Part shown: positions 1 through 8,244 of the stretch, in pieces | Layout: every line of letters starts with the position of its first letter | How positions within the stretch are numbered: position 1 is the stretch's first letter | From: Pseudonocardiaceae bacterium | Lineage (GTDB): Bacteria > Actinomycetota > Actinomycetes > Mycobacteriales > Pseudonocardiaceae | Reading direction: 5' to 3' | NCBI GenBank assembly: GCA_009377865.1 | Contig: WHTH01000007.1 | Span: 1 to 64,000 of the forward strand | DNA length: 64,000 nt | Translations under genes and position numbers: made by a program | The notes under the pieces: model-generated | Seen by the model: only the letters and a program-made list of their open reading frames with translations | What the model was told of the DNA's origin: nothing | The model's database searches: none

Positions 1-198
1 CAGCCTCGTGGCGCTACCGTTGTCGTCGGCGTCGGCCTGGGCGATCCAGTTCCGCAGGCACGAGTCGCTGATACGCAACTCCTCGGCCAGCTCTGCGATC
101 GATGTGTGGCCAGCGCGAGCCAACTCAACGGCACGCTGACGAAACTCAGGTGGGTGTGGTGCAGGCACCGGGACATCCTTCCTGGTGGCCGAGGCCAC
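1..198 (-). CDS. IS3-type transposase OrfA-like fragment, cut by window edge
   Basis: Read leftwards, this frame gives a short helix-turn-helix protein with PPEFRQRAVELARAG, then IAELAEEL and LRNWI, the pattern of the small OrfA protein of IS3-family elements, which binds the ends of the element. A stop lies at 205-207, so translation starts at GTG 198 or GTG 168. The reading frame runs off the window at base 1, so the DDE-containing OrfB is not visible. It sits exactly where the neighbouring integrase loses its catalytic half, so an insertion here probably destroyed that gene. The family is clear; the exact IS group cannot be told. Confidence 0.7.
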   Translation of the reverse strand, partial: MASATRKDVPVPAPHPPEFRQRAVELARAGHTSIAELAEELRISDSCLRNWIAQADADDNGSATRL

Positions 199-231
199 CG
201 CACATCAGGTGTCCGTGCTACGGGGCCAAGC

Positions 232-977
232 TCAAGTTCCCCAGTCGCCGTCCATTGCGAAGGCTTCCTCGACCAGGCGGGCCGCCTCGGCCGGTGACGG
301 CGGGTCGGGCTGCGGTGGCTTCTGCTTGGGCCGTTGCGCGACGCGCGCGACGTTGGAGTCGACCCAGTCCCAGCGAACCGCCGCACTCAGCGTGCCGCTG
401 ATGACCGAGTGGATCTGCCGCACGGTTGACGCCGCCATCGGCCTGCAGACATGGGCCCTGCACTTCTCCGCCGTGCAGTCGTGCTCGCCTTCCGCCTTGT
501 GCTCCACGAACGGTCGCCCGTTGCAGCGAGCCCGGCACCGACGAAGCTCGGCGTAGAGAGTTTCCAGCGTCCGCGCCGTCAGCTTGCTGACCGCCATGTC
601 GCCGAGCGCCGGCTGGATCGTACGTTCGATGTAACCGCGGTAGAGCTGCCGCGTGCTGTCTTCCACCTCGCAAGTCTGCAGCCACTCCTTGAGCGCATGG
701 CCAGCGTCACCGTGGTACTCGGTACGCGCTGCTTGTCGACCTGCGCGAGCAACTTGGTCATCACCTTGTCGGCACGCCGCCGAGCCGCCCGATCGGTGCC
801 CTTGACCGTCTCGGCGAGGTACCGCGGCCTTCCGGTCACCGGGTCGTTGCCCGCGTATACTCGGACCTGCAGCGAGCCTCCCCGTACCCGGACGCTGCCT
901 CGCTGACGGTCCTGCCCCCGGCTGCGCTGGCCATGAGAGAAGAGTAGGGCCGTGTCAATGGACAAGCTCATGGACAA
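232..977 (-). pseudogene. Tyrosine recombinase (phage/ICE integrase) remnant, frameshifted and truncated
   Basis: The first part encodes an Arm-type DNA-binding domain (RGSVRVRGGSLQVRVYAG, then PRYLAETVKGT). After a frame change near 700 it continues as a core-binding SAM-like domain (DSTRQLYRGYIERTIQPALG, then VRQIHSVISGTLSAAVRWDW). One extra C at the CC near 700 would restore a single frame (total length 746, one short of a multiple of three). The C-terminal catalytic domain with the Arg, His and Tyr residues is absent: the frame ends at 232, next to the IS3-type fragment. The gene lies just beyond the 3' end of tRNA-Met, the usual place for an integrase beside its attachment site. It cannot be functional as it stands. 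Confidence 0.8.
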
Positions 978-1026
978 AGATCGTGATTCCGGGGCTGACC
1001 GATCGCGTTTTAGCTGGTCACGATAG

Positions 1027-1101
1027 TGGGGCGGGTCGGACTCGAACCGACGACCTGACAGATTATGAGTCTGCTGCTCTGACCTGCTGAGCTACCGCCC
1101 C
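1027..1101 (-). tRNA. tRNA-Met (anticodon CAT)
   Basis: The minus strand folds as a complete cloverleaf: acceptor GGGGCGG pairs with CCGCCCC, the D arm contains AGCTCAGCAGGTCAGAGC, the anticodon loop is CTCATAA on a 5-bp stem, and the T arm carries GGTTCGAGTCC. The discriminator base is A and no CCA is encoded. Anticodon CAT with this body fits the elongator tRNA-Met; a CAT isoleucine tRNA cannot be fully excluded. The integrase remnant just downstream suggests the 3' end was used as an attachment site. Confidence 0.93.
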
Positions 1102-1286
1102 AAGGGGGTTGTGCCCGGGAGGCTAGCGCACCTTGGCAGCCGCCGATCCCACTCATCTCGTTACGGCGTGTTACGCCGCTGCGCTGCGTCCCACAGCGGC
1201 TGAGGCAACTCTCGGTCCGCAGCGCGTACGCCGACGAGTACGGCCACGTCGCGTTCGTCCTGCGGCCCCTGACGCCCGGCGTCTGC

Positions 1287-1625
1287 CTACTGCGCGACGT
1301 CGACCTTGCGGGGTCGGCCACGTCGCCGCTTGCGCGGGAGCACGACGCCGTGCTGGAAGATCTCGCCGCCCCACACACCCCAGAACTCCCGCCGCGCCTG
1401 TGCCGCGGCAAGGCATTCGGCGCGGACCGGGCAGTCTCGACAAAGCTGCTTGGCCCGGTCCAGATCCGCCGGGGCCTCCGCGAACCACAGATCGGGGTCA
1501 TGGGTGCGGCACGGCACTTCCAGCCCGGCGTCGAGCACCGCCTCGAGCAGCATCGCGACCTCGGCCGCGCTCGGCTGGTGCCAGCCGAGGTCGCGCCGGT
1601 TGTCCAGCAGCACTGCGCTCGGCAC
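1287..1625 (-). CDS. whiB7: WhiB7-type iron-sulfur transcriptional regulator
   Basis: A 112-residue WhiB-like protein. Four cysteines (about C39, C62, C65, C71; the last three in CRDCPVRAEC) would hold a [4Fe-4S] cluster. The GVWGG turn is at 83-87 and a C-terminal AT-hook RGRPRK at 102-107 marks the WhiB7 branch, which with the primary sigma factor activates intrinsic multidrug-resistance genes. The start is GTG 1625 with GGGGTGA upstream. It follows the dapA-like gene on the same strand after 111 bp, too little for the long attenuator leader usual for whiB7, so its promoter may lie inside the upstream gene or it may be cotranscribed. The hairpin GCACGAGCGTGC lies in the gap. Confidence 0.88.
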   Translation of the reverse strand: MPSAVLLDNRRDLGWHQPSAAEVAMLLEAVLDAGLEVPCRTHDPDLWFAEAPADLDRAKQLCRDCPVRAECLAAAQARREFWGVWGGEIFQHGVVLPRKRRRGRPRKVDVAQ

Positions 1626-1736
1626 AGCAAGTCACCCCACACGATCACGGCGGCACGGCCAGCGCGCGGGTGCCACCCCCTCGGTTCGGTGGTAGCACGC
1701 TCGTGCAGCGTCACAGCAGCCGGTTTCACACCGGTT

Positions 1737-2594
1737 TCAGGCCGCGGCGTCGGAGAGCAGCCCGATCCGCTGCAGCGCGGAACGGATCACCGCGATCTCG
1801 TCCTCGGTTGCCGACGTCATCGGCAACCGAAGCCCACCTACCGGATGCCCGAGCAGGTGCAGCGCCGCCTTCACCGGGATCGGGTTGGTGGTCACGCCCA
1901 TCGCGCGGTACACGTCGTGCAGCGACGCGTCGATCTCGGCGCGGTTCTCGGGCTCATCGACCATGCGCCGCATCAGGTCACCGACCACGTGGCTGGCCAC
2001 GCAGATGCCGCCGCAACCGCCGAGGTCCAGGGTCGGGCCGAAGATCTCGTCGTTGCCCGCGTAGAGGCCGAGGCCGTCGACCGGCGCGAGGCTGGCGTTG
2101 TTGGCCTGCTTGACGTAGTCCACCCGCTCGATCTGGGCGAGCTCGGCGAGCAACTCGTTGGACAGGTCGAGCACCACTCGCGACGGGATGTTGTAGAGCA
2201 CCACCGGCTTGTCCGTCGCGGCCGCGACCTCCTGGAAGTGGCGCACGATGCCGCGCCGGTTCGGCTTGTTGTAGTAGGGCGTGACAGACAGGATCGCGTC
2301 CGCGCCGAGTTCGGTCGCCTGTTGGGTCATGTTGCAGGCGTGGCGGGTGTTGTTCGACCCGGTTCCGGCGACGATGCTCATGCCCGGCGGCCGGTGCCGG
2401 CAGGCCAGCTCGATCATCCGCAGGTGCTCCGCGTCGTCGAGCGTCGGCGCCTCCCCTGTCGTCCCGCACACCACGAAGCCGTCGGAGCCGTGCGCGGCGA
2501 GGTGGTGCATGAGATCGACGAACGCCTGCTCGTCGACGGCGAGCTGATCATCGAACGGGGTGACGATCGCGGTGAGCAGGGATCCGAGCGACAT
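1737..2594 (-). CDS. dapA: 4-hydroxy-tetrahydrodipicolinate synthase (DapA-like)
   Basis: A 285-residue (beta/alpha)8-barrel aldolase of the DapA/NAL family. It shows the GTTGEAP motif (44-50), TPYYNKP, the Tyr of YNIPSR (Y134) and the Schiff-base Lys in DYVKQANN (K162). DapA condenses pyruvate with aspartate semialdehyde in the lysine and meso-diaminopimelate pathway, which fits the DAP-type MurE found later in the window. The gene is slightly shorter than the usual 290-300 residues, and no other dap gene is nearby, so it may be a second copy or a related pyruvate aldolase. Start is ATG 2594. Confidence 0.85.
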   Translation of the reverse strand: MSLGSLLTAIVTPFDDQLAVDEQAFVDLMHHLAAHGSDGFVVCGTTGEAPTLDDAEHLRMIELACRHRPPGMSIVAGTGSNNTRHACNMTQQATELGADAILSVTPYYNKPNRRGIVRHFQEVAAATDKPVVLYNIPSRVVLDLSNELLAELAQIERVDYVKQANNASLAPVDGLGLYAGNDEIFGPTLDLGGCGGICVASHVVGDLMRRMVDEPENRAEIDASLHDVYRAMGVTTNPIPVKAALHLLGHPVGGLRLPMTSATEDEIAVIRSALQRIGLLSDAAA

Positions 2595-2666
2595 GCACGA
2601 CAGGGTGCCCGTTGAAAGAGCGGAAGTCGATTCCTCGCGTCGGCTCGGCCACCCGAATGCCGCGTA

Positions 2667-3355
2667 TCACCGCTGCGCATCCTCCGGTGGGCAGCACTCG
2701 CAGTGCTGCTCTTCGGCAGCCGCCACGCCGGCCGTGGGCACGGCGCAGCAGGTCTCGCCGCGCCAGGCCTCCCGGCCCTCCTTGACGGCCAGCCCGGCGA
2801 TGACCAGCGCCGCGAGCGGGTCGGCCCACGCCCATCCCAGCAGGCTGTTGAGCAGCAGCCCGACGAGCAGCACCGCGGACAGGTAGGTGCACAGCAGGGT
2901 CTGCTTCGAGTCCGCGACGGCGCTGGCCGACCCCAGCTCGCGACCCACCCGCCGCTGCGTCGAGGACAGCACCGGCATGACGACCAGCGACGCCGCGGCG
3001 AGCACGATCCCGACGGTGCTGGGCTCTGCCGGGCCGGCGCCCAGCAGCGCGCGCACCGCTTCGGCCGAGACATAGGCCGCGAGCGCGAAGAACGACACCG
3101 CGATGACCCGCAGCGCGACCGTTCCCGTCGCTGCGGATCCGAGCCGGCGAACTGCCATGCCACCGCTGCGGCCGAGGCGACCTCGATCACCGAGTCCAGC
3201 CCGAACCCGATCAGCGCCGCGGAGGACGCGACCGTTCCCGCGCAGATCGCCACCACGGCCTCGACGACGTTGTACGAGATCGTGGCCGCGACCAGCAGGC
3301 GCAACCATCGGGTCAGCCGCAGCCGACGACGCGGGTCGACGACCGCCGTCGTCAC
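2667..3355 (-). pseudogene. Cation transporter with Cys-rich tail, interrupted by a -1 frameshift
   Basis: The gene starts at GTG 3355, overlapping the ArsR stop by 4 nt. The first frame gives membrane segments with ISYNVVEAVVAICAG and SAALIGFGLDSVIEV, the substrate-binding helix pattern of small CDF-like cation transporters. Near 3120 the frame is lost after SDPQRRE, and the rest (TVALRVIAVSFFALAAYVSA to the end) continues in another frame; total length 689 is one base short. The C-terminus is rich in cysteine (GETCCAVP, then HCECCPPED), likely metal-binding. Co-translation with a CmtR-like repressor suggests export of soft metals such as cadmium or lead. Whether the break is real or a sequencing error cannot be told. 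Confidence 0.75.
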
Positions 3356-3726
3356 GCCTGCACCTGATCGAGATCGGTCGGCGGGCAACAGCCGGCGTCG
3401 GTGTCGCAGGGCGGGCCGTCGTCGTGCTCGACCAGCAGCACCAGTGCCGACAGATCGGCCAGCGCGCTGGCCAGCCGCGGGCTCACCAGCGAGTAGCGCA
3501 CCCGCCGCCCCATCGCAGTGGCCACCACCAGCCCGCACCCACGAAGGCACGCGAGGTGGTTGGACACGTTGCCCCGGGTGAGCGCGAGGCGGTCTGCCAG
3601 ATCGGCCGGGAAGGCCGGCCCGTCGAGCAGTGACAGCAGCAGGCGGCGGCGGGTGGCGTCGGCCAACGCGGTTCCGACACGCTCGAGTGCAGCGGCGTCC
3701 ACCACCACAGCGGGCTCGTTGCTCAT
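3352..3726 (-). CDS. ArsR-family metal-sensing repressor, CmtR-like
   Basis: A 124-residue winged-helix protein. The recognition helix region reads LTRGNVSNHLACLRGCGLV; the two cysteines (about C60 and C64) match the pair used by mycobacterial CmtR to bind cadmium and lead, and a further cysteine group near residues 109-115 (PPCDTDAGCC) would supply the third ligand. Start ATG 3726 is preferred over TTG 3735. It is translationally coupled to the transporter downstream and divergent from a second transporter at 3880. The inverted repeat at 3755-3770 is the likely operator for autoregulation. Confidence 0.85.
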   Translation of the reverse strand: MSNEPAVVVDAAALERVGTALADATRRRLLLSLLDGPAFPADLADRLALTRGNVSNHLACLRGCGLVVATAMGRRVRYSLVSPRLASALADLSALVLLVEHDDGPPCDTDAGCCPPTDLDQVQA

Positions 3727-3754
3727 GGCACCCAACTGTAAAGCCTATACCTGA

Positions 3755-3770
3755 TTCAGTACAGACTGAA
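3755..3770. promoter_or_regulatory. Candidate ArsR operator (TTCAGT-N4-ACTGAA)
   Basis: A perfect 6-4-6 inverted repeat, TTCAGTACAGACTGAA, lies 28 bp before the ArsR start codon in the divergent promoter region. ArsR-family repressors bind such imperfect or perfect dyads near their own promoters, so this is the best operator candidate. Binding is inferred. Confidence 0.5.
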
Positions 3771-3821
3771 CCATGTATCACGGTCGGTGACCGATGCTGA
3801 CAACCAGTACCAGATTTGTTC

Positions 3822-3833
3822 ACATGCGCATGT
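3822..3833. promoter_or_regulatory. 12-bp palindrome before the divergent metal transporter
   Basis: ACATGCGCATGT is a perfect palindrome 46 bp upstream of the CzcD-like gene start. It lies in an unusually A/T-rich stretch for this window and could be a second regulator site or part of the promoter of the plus-strand transporter. Confidence 0.3.
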
Positions 3834-3879
3834 ATGGATACGTTGCCGGTGCTGCTGCCGAGTGGTGTGGGGAGTACTG

Positions 3880-4872
3880 ATGAGCCGAGGGTCCCACGGG
3901 GGCGCCTTCGAGCCGAACGGCGACGGCCACACGCCCGGCACGTCTCCGGGGTCGGACAGGTTCTGGCTCGGTGCGGCGCTGGTGCTGCTGCTCGGGTTCA
4001 TGGCCGTCGAGGTCGTCGTGGGGCTGCTGGCCGGCTCACTGGCGTTGCTGTCCGACGCCGCGCACATGCTCACCGATGCCGGAGCGATCGCGCTGGCACT
4101 GGTCGCGATCCGGCTGGCCGCCCGCCCGGCCCGCGGTGGCTACACCTTCGGGCTCAAGCGTGCCGAGATCCTCTCCGCGCAGGCCAACGGGATCACCCTG
4201 CTGCTGCTGACGGTCTACTTCGGCTACGAGGGCGTGCGCCGGCTGGTGGACCCACCGCCGGTGGAGGGCTTGCCGGTGCTGGTGACCGCGCTGGCCGGGA
4301 TCGTGGTGAACCTGGCCGCCACGTGGATGCTCGCCAGGGCCGACCGCCGCAGGCTCAACGTCGAGGGCGCCTTCCAGCACATCCTCACCGACCTGTTCGC
4401 CTTCATCGCGACCGCGGTCGCCGGGCTGGTGATGGTGCTGACCGGGTTCGCCCGGGCCGACGCACTGGCCGCACTGGTCGTCGCCGCGTTGATGGCCAAG
4501 GCGGGCTACGGGCTGGCGCTCGAGTCCGGGCGGATCTTCCTGGAGGCGGCGCCCCGCGGCATCGACCCACAGCGCGTCGAGGCCGACATCTGCTCGGTGA
4601 CCGGGGTCGTGGGCGTGCACGAACTGGACGTCTGGGAAGTCACCTCCGGCTTCACCGCGCTGTCCGCGCACGTGCTGGTCAGCACCGCCCATGACTGTCA
4701 CGAGCGCCGCGTCGCCGTCGAGCGGTCGCTGTCCGACCGCTTCGGCATCCACCACACCACGCTGCAGGTCGACCACCGCGACGAACCCGACGGTCGCACC
4801 GGGTCGTGTGCGGGCGCGAACGCGAGCTGCGGCGACCTGCCGGTCACGGACTCGATCAGTCCGCCACGATGA
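3880..4872 (+). CDS. CDF-family metal efflux transporter (CzcD/ZntB type)
   Basis: A 330-residue cation diffusion facilitator. Six membrane segments begin near residue 28 (FWLGAALVLLLGFMAVEVVV). The two metal-site motifs are SDAAHMLTD in the second helix and HILTDLFAF in the fifth, the HD/HD arrangement of zinc, cobalt or cadmium exporters, followed by a cytoplasmic domain of about 90 residues. Start ATG 3880 has GGGGAG 6-11 bases upstream; longer in-frame starts lack this. It is divergent from the CmtR-like repressor and is probably controlled by it. The stop codon lies two bases before the left attachment repeat of the island. Confidence 0.88.
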   Translation: MSRGSHGGAFEPNGDGHTPGTSPGSDRFWLGAALVLLLGFMAVEVVVGLLAGSLALLSDAAHMLTDAGAIALALVAIRLAARPARGGYTFGLKRAEILSAQANGITLLLLTVYFGYEGVRRLVDPPPVEGLPVLVTALAGIVVNLAATWMLARADRRRLNVEGAFQHILTDLFAFIATAVAGLVMVLTGFARADALAALVVAALMAKAGYGLALESGRIFLEAAPRGIDPQRVEADICSVTGVVGVHELDVWEVTSGFTALSAHVLVSTAHDCHERRVAVERSLSDRFGIHHTTLQVDHRDEPDGRTGSCAGANASCGDLPVTDSISPPR

Positions 4873-4873
4873 G

Positions 4874-4921
4874 GCTCCCCCAGCTGGATTCGAACCAGCA
4901 ACCCTGCGATTAACAGTCGCA
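4874..4921 (-). repeat. attR-like direct repeat: displaced 3' part of tRNA-Asn
   Basis: Identical over 48 bases to 20489-20536; the bases on both sides differ (4873 g against 20488 t; 4922 c against 20537 t), so the repeat is exactly bounded. It contains the anticodon arm, T arm and 3' acceptor strand but no D arm or 5' acceptor strand, so it is not a working tRNA gene. Confidence 0.92.
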
Positions 4922-5370
4922 CGACTGATCGTTGACTGCGGTTGGTGCCAGTTACCAGCAGAAACGGCGAAGGCACATGGCGACCAGTGGCTGTCATTGG
5001 CAGTTGATGTCCGCCATTTCTCATGCATAGATCGGGTCTATGATCTTGGTATGAGGTGGTCCGCCGCGAGTGTGCCGGGTCGTCTCAGCACCACGCCGGT
5101 CCTCGGACGAGGAAGCCGCGCCCGTGGCCACGGACCGTGCAACCCAACCCCTGACTACACCGCACGACCGTCCAAGATCCCGCAGACGATCCCCTGCGGG
5201 AGCTGGTCGACGCCCTATCAACTCCCACTCGCTGCCGCTCGAGTGGTCGCGTTATGGCCGCGGCGCGCTCAGCCAACAACGGCGCGTTGCGGCAGCGTCG
5301 AGCGTCGCCGAGTCCGTCGACAGCCGATGGCGCGGTGTGTGGTTGGAGCAGGTGTGCGGTCGCCAGGTCG
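4922..5370. other. Island left end, no convincing gene
   Basis: About 450 bp between the attachment repeat and the PIN gene. Several short frames exist on both strands, but none shows a recognisable family or good start context. The first 130 bp are relatively A/T-rich, as is common beside attachment sites. Confidence 0.5.
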
Positions 5371-5909
5371 TCAACGCAGCAGGTCTGCTGCGGCACCCGG
5401 GAGCCTGAGGGCTCGGTCCTGGTCGGCCATCTGCCGCAGCAGGTCGAATGCCTCCCTTGCAGCGATGTCGCCGTTCACGACGGCGAGGCTCATGAGGTCG
5501 GTTGTCTCGCGGGTGACGATGCCGCGAAAGCGGGCATACCGCAGCGCCTCCCGGTCGTCGGAAACCCACCACGAGCCCGCGAACGCGGCCCACTCGAGGA
5601 TCACGAAGCAGGTCTCGGCTTCCCGAGGTGCTCGAGCGGCTTGTCATCCGTACCACCGAAGACGGCGCGGCGAACGCGGTTGACCTGCTGGATGTCGGAC
5701 TCGGCGGTGATCTCGATCGGGTCGTCCAGCCAGCCCTCCGGGCCGAGGTCAGCGAGAGCGGGCAACGCCCGTGCAGACTTGGCCGCCTCGTATGCCACCG
5801 CAGCGGTCCATCTCCCTCGTCCGCCCAGTACTGACCGCAGCAGATCGAGGCGGTCGACCACAGCGAAGTTGCACAGCACCGTGTTGTCGGGGAACAAGAA
5901 CTCAGTCAC
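5371..5909 (-). pseudogene. PIN-like domain protein, broken by a -1 frameshift
   Basis: Starting at GTG 5909 (4-nt overlap with the ImmA gene stop), the frame encodes FPDNTVLCNFAVVDRLDLL, an N-terminal PIN-like start with an Asp, and runs to LEHLGKPRPAS-stop. In the next frame the sequence continues as EAETCFVILEWAAFAG, then SDDREALRYARFRG, the middle and end of a PIN-like fold with its Glu and Asp residues. One more G in the GGG near 5613 would join both into a 179-residue protein (present length 539). PIN domains are usually RNases acting as toxins. Coupling to an XRE/ImmA protein suggests a toxin-antitoxin or stress-response pair; the function is inferred. Confidence 0.65.
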
Positions 5910-7009
5910 GGGGCGTCGTAGCCTCCGCTCTCGGACTCCAGCGCACGCTTGAGCTCGTCGACGTCGACGCCGATGAGGTTGGCGTACGGGCGGAGCGTGG
6001 TGGCACCCGCATCGTGGGCGGCATAGGTGTCGCGGGCGAGCAGGCCCGGCGGGCGTGGTCGGCTCGCTTCGGTGACGCGGTGCGCGAACTCCGCGCTGCG
6101 ACCAGCCAGTCTCGCCGCCGTGACTCCGGTCATCGTCTTATGGCGGTCGCACATGCCGGCGTCGACCAGCCGGAGGTGCAGCAGCCGGTAGGCCAACGCC
6201 GACGGGGTGACCATGAGGTCGCACGACAGCGCCGCGAAGGCCTCCTCGGTGAGGCCGGTCGACCCGACCGCTCGACGGAGCAAGTCCTCCGGCATCAGAA
6301 AGGCGGCGGCGAAGGAGTTGGCCCGCCTCTCACTCGGGTTCCTCGCTTGCGCCTTGTCGAAGATGTCCTGATCGAGGTGGACGCCTTGATCATCGCCGGC
6401 GAGCAGGTGCCCGAGCTCGTGGGCCAGCGTGAACCGCTGCCGAGCAGGCACCTGGGAGGTCGCCAGCACGACGAGTTTGACCTCGTCCGACGAGGTCGCC
6501 AAGCCGTCGAAGCCCGACCCGAGGTCGACGACGGCCACGTCGGCACCGAATACCTCCTCCACGAGGGCGGCCAGATCCGCCTCCTCGGCGGAGTGGCCAC
6601 GCCGGCTGACTTGTTCGAGTGCTGCCCTCGCCAGCCGGCCACCCTGGTCGACCCAGGTGCCGGTATCGAGGCGGAAGTCAACCGATCGCCAGGGTTGGGG
6701 GAAGCCGAGCTCGGCGATGTCCGATCGCAGTGTGCTGAGCCGCCTGGCTTCGCGGGTCGCGGTGCAGGCGCTGCCACCCGTGGTGCGGGCCGCCAGTGCG
6801 AGGGGCGGCTCGTCGCCGGTGATGAGCCAGTCGACGGTGACCTCGCAGAGGTCCGCGATCCGGGCGAGGTCCAGGGACGAGAAGCGCCGACTGCCGCTCA
6901 ACGACTTCGACAGCTTCGAGTCGTCGAGCCCGATCTTCAGCGCGAAGTCGTGCTGCGTCAGACCAGATGCCTGGATCAGGTCACGCACGCGATCGAGGGT
7001 GTTCGACAC
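5906..7009 (-). CDS. XRE-type HTH protein fused to ImmA/IrrE metallopeptidase
   Basis: A 367-residue protein. Residues 1-70 are an XRE helix-turn-helix (LTQHDFALKIGLDDSKLSKS, then DLARIADLCEVTVDWLI). The second half is an ImmA/IrrE-type zinc peptidase with FTLAHELGHLLAG (HELGH at 197-201) and a following SERRANSFAAAFLMP helix that supplies the third ligand. Such proteins cleave or de-repress partner regulators in mobile elements and stress responses. It starts at GTG 7009 and overlaps the downstream PIN-like gene by 4 nt. The palindrome at 7031-7045 is a likely self-operator. It lies within the island and may serve its maintenance. Confidence 0.85.
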   Translation of the reverse strand: MSNTLDRVRDLIQASGLTQHDFALKIGLDDSKLSKSLSGSRRFSSLDLARIADLCEVTVDWLITGDEPPLALAARTTGGSACTATREARRLSTLRSDIAELGFPQPWRSVDFRLDTGTWVDQGGRLARAALEQVSRRGHSAEEADLAALVEEVFGADVAVVDLGSGFDGLATSSDEVKLVVLATSQVPARQRFTLAHELGHLLAGDDQGVHLDQDIFDKAQARNPSERRANSFAAAFLMPEDLLRRAVGSTGLTEEAFAALSCDLMVTPSALAYRLLHLRLVDAGMCDRHKTMTGVTAARLAGRSAEFAHRVTEASRPRPPGLLARDTYAAHDAGATTLRPYANLIGVDVDELKRALESESGGYDAP

Positions 7010-7030
7010 CGGGCGATACTAGCAACGGTC

Positions 7031-7045
7031 TTGCGAAAATCGCAA
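7031..7045. promoter_or_regulatory. Candidate XRE operator TTGCGA-AAA-TCGCAA
   Basis: A perfect inverted repeat TTGCGAAAATCGCAA ends 22 bp before the GTG start of the XRE/ImmA gene. Its position and symmetry fit a dimeric XRE repressor site overlapping the promoter. It abuts the IS1380 remnant, so the promoter may have been reshaped by that insertion. Confidence 0.55.
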
Positions 7046-8014
7046 AGAGCGGGCAGCATGGCGGGCCGAGAAGGTCCATGGCGATGGCGCCGGGCCCGGG
7101 GGTCGGCACTGACCTGCTCGGGTGCCAGAGCAACTCGGCGGATCAGCAGCCGGGTCGCGGCTGGCCACCAGTCCGGGCAGTAGTCGGCCACCGCGACCTG
7201 CGCACCGGCCATGTCGACCGCGTCGGACCAGTCGGCCTCACCCAGCCCGTCGAGGATCCGCCACAGCGGGGCGATGCGCTTGGCGCCGATGGCGAAGCAG
7301 ACATCGGCGAAGTGCGCGGCGCGGGCCAGCGCCCCGGCGAAGTAGCCGGCGTCGGCGCGCAGCAGTATCCGCCCGGCCCGCGCCGGCGTGGGTAGCGGCG
7401 CCAGCGCCCGGTCCAGCAGCCCCGCAGCGTGTGACCGAGGGTCGTCGTTTCCGGCCATCAGGTCCGCGGCCAGCGCGGTGGCGGTCTCGGCCCAGGTGGC
7501 CACGTGCGGCCGCCCACAGCGTTGGCCCTGGTGGTCGTAGGCAACCCCGCGCTTATGGCGACCGTAGACCTCCACGTCGGTGGTGTCCAGGTCGATGGTG
7601 ACCCGCTCGCACAGCGCCGCGGCACGCCCGCGGGCAGCAGCGCGAGCATCCCGGCACTGATGTCGCCGGTCCCGGTCTCCACCGCCGTGCCAGCCCGGCC
7701 GCCGTCGTCGAACTCAGCCATGCACCGCCGACAGCAGCTGCCCGGCGGCGTCAGCGCGGTAGCGGTCCAGCCCGACCAGAAGCTCCTCCCCGGCCAGCTG
7801 CGCGCACGCCATCCCGACCAGCAGCTCACCGGCCGGACAACCCCCGACCGCGGGTCTTGATCGGCCCGATCGCTGCGTCCAACAGCTTGATCATGTTCAG
7901 CCGGTCGACCAGCTCGGTCACCGCCGTTATCCCCGAAAACCGGGTCACCCTCGGATCCGGCGCGCCGATGCGCACCCGCCGCCGCAACCTGCTGATCTCG
8001 CGTACTCTGCCCAC
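7046..8014 (-). pseudogene. IS1380-family transposase remnant, several frameshifts
   Basis: Pieces in different frames line up with the IS1380 DDE transposase. They are IGAPDPRVTRFSGITAVTEL and LDAAIGPIKTRGRG, then ELLVGMACAQLAGEELLVGL in a second frame, then VEVYGRHKRGVAYDHQGQRC, HVATWAETATALAADL and RILLRADAGYFAG in a third. The C-terminal end is missing, as the sequence runs into the promoter of the XRE gene. At least two frame changes (near 7840 and between 7560 and 7740) make it non-functional. It shows the island has collected insertion sequences. Confidence 0.8.
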
Positions 8015-8016
8015 CC

Positions 8017-8089
8017 GATAGGTGTCCTTCCACCCGTGATGATCAAGCCCTGGAAAGCAGGATCATCCCAGGTCAGCAGGACACCTATC
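8017..8089. repeat. 11-bp inverted repeat beside the IS1380 remnant
   Basis: GATAGGTGTCC (8017-8027) and GGACACCTATC (8079-8089) are perfect inverted copies 51 bp apart, just upstream of the transposase remnant. They may be an IS end pair, the trace of an excised element, or a transcription-stopping hairpin between the transposase and the response-regulator gene. The 155 bp that follow, up to 8244, hold no gene I can name. Confidence 0.4.
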
Positions 8090-8244
8090 GCCACCTCACA
8101 AGCCGTGTCGCCCCGCTACTCGCGGATTCGGGTCTGGCCTGGGACGATGGGGAGCCCGAGGAGCTGGCCACTGCGTTGGCCGGTATGGCGCGTGACCTGC
8201 GATGGCGGATGCTGCGGGAGCGGGTGCAAGGAGCATCCCCGCGG

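Noticed and set aside
1626-1736. Possible uORF/attenuator for whiB7
   Set aside because: Short frames exist but the gap is too small and no uORF with its own ribosome site and paired stems could be supported.
4922-5370. Search for an integrase or excisionase at the left end of the island
   Set aside because: No frame with recombinase or small HTH excisionase features was found.
8090-8244. Plus-strand coding-like peptide HLTSRVAPLLADSGLAWDDG beside the IS1380 remnant
   Set aside because: Reads like a gene fragment but has no recognisable family, no start, and runs into the antisense of the response regulator.
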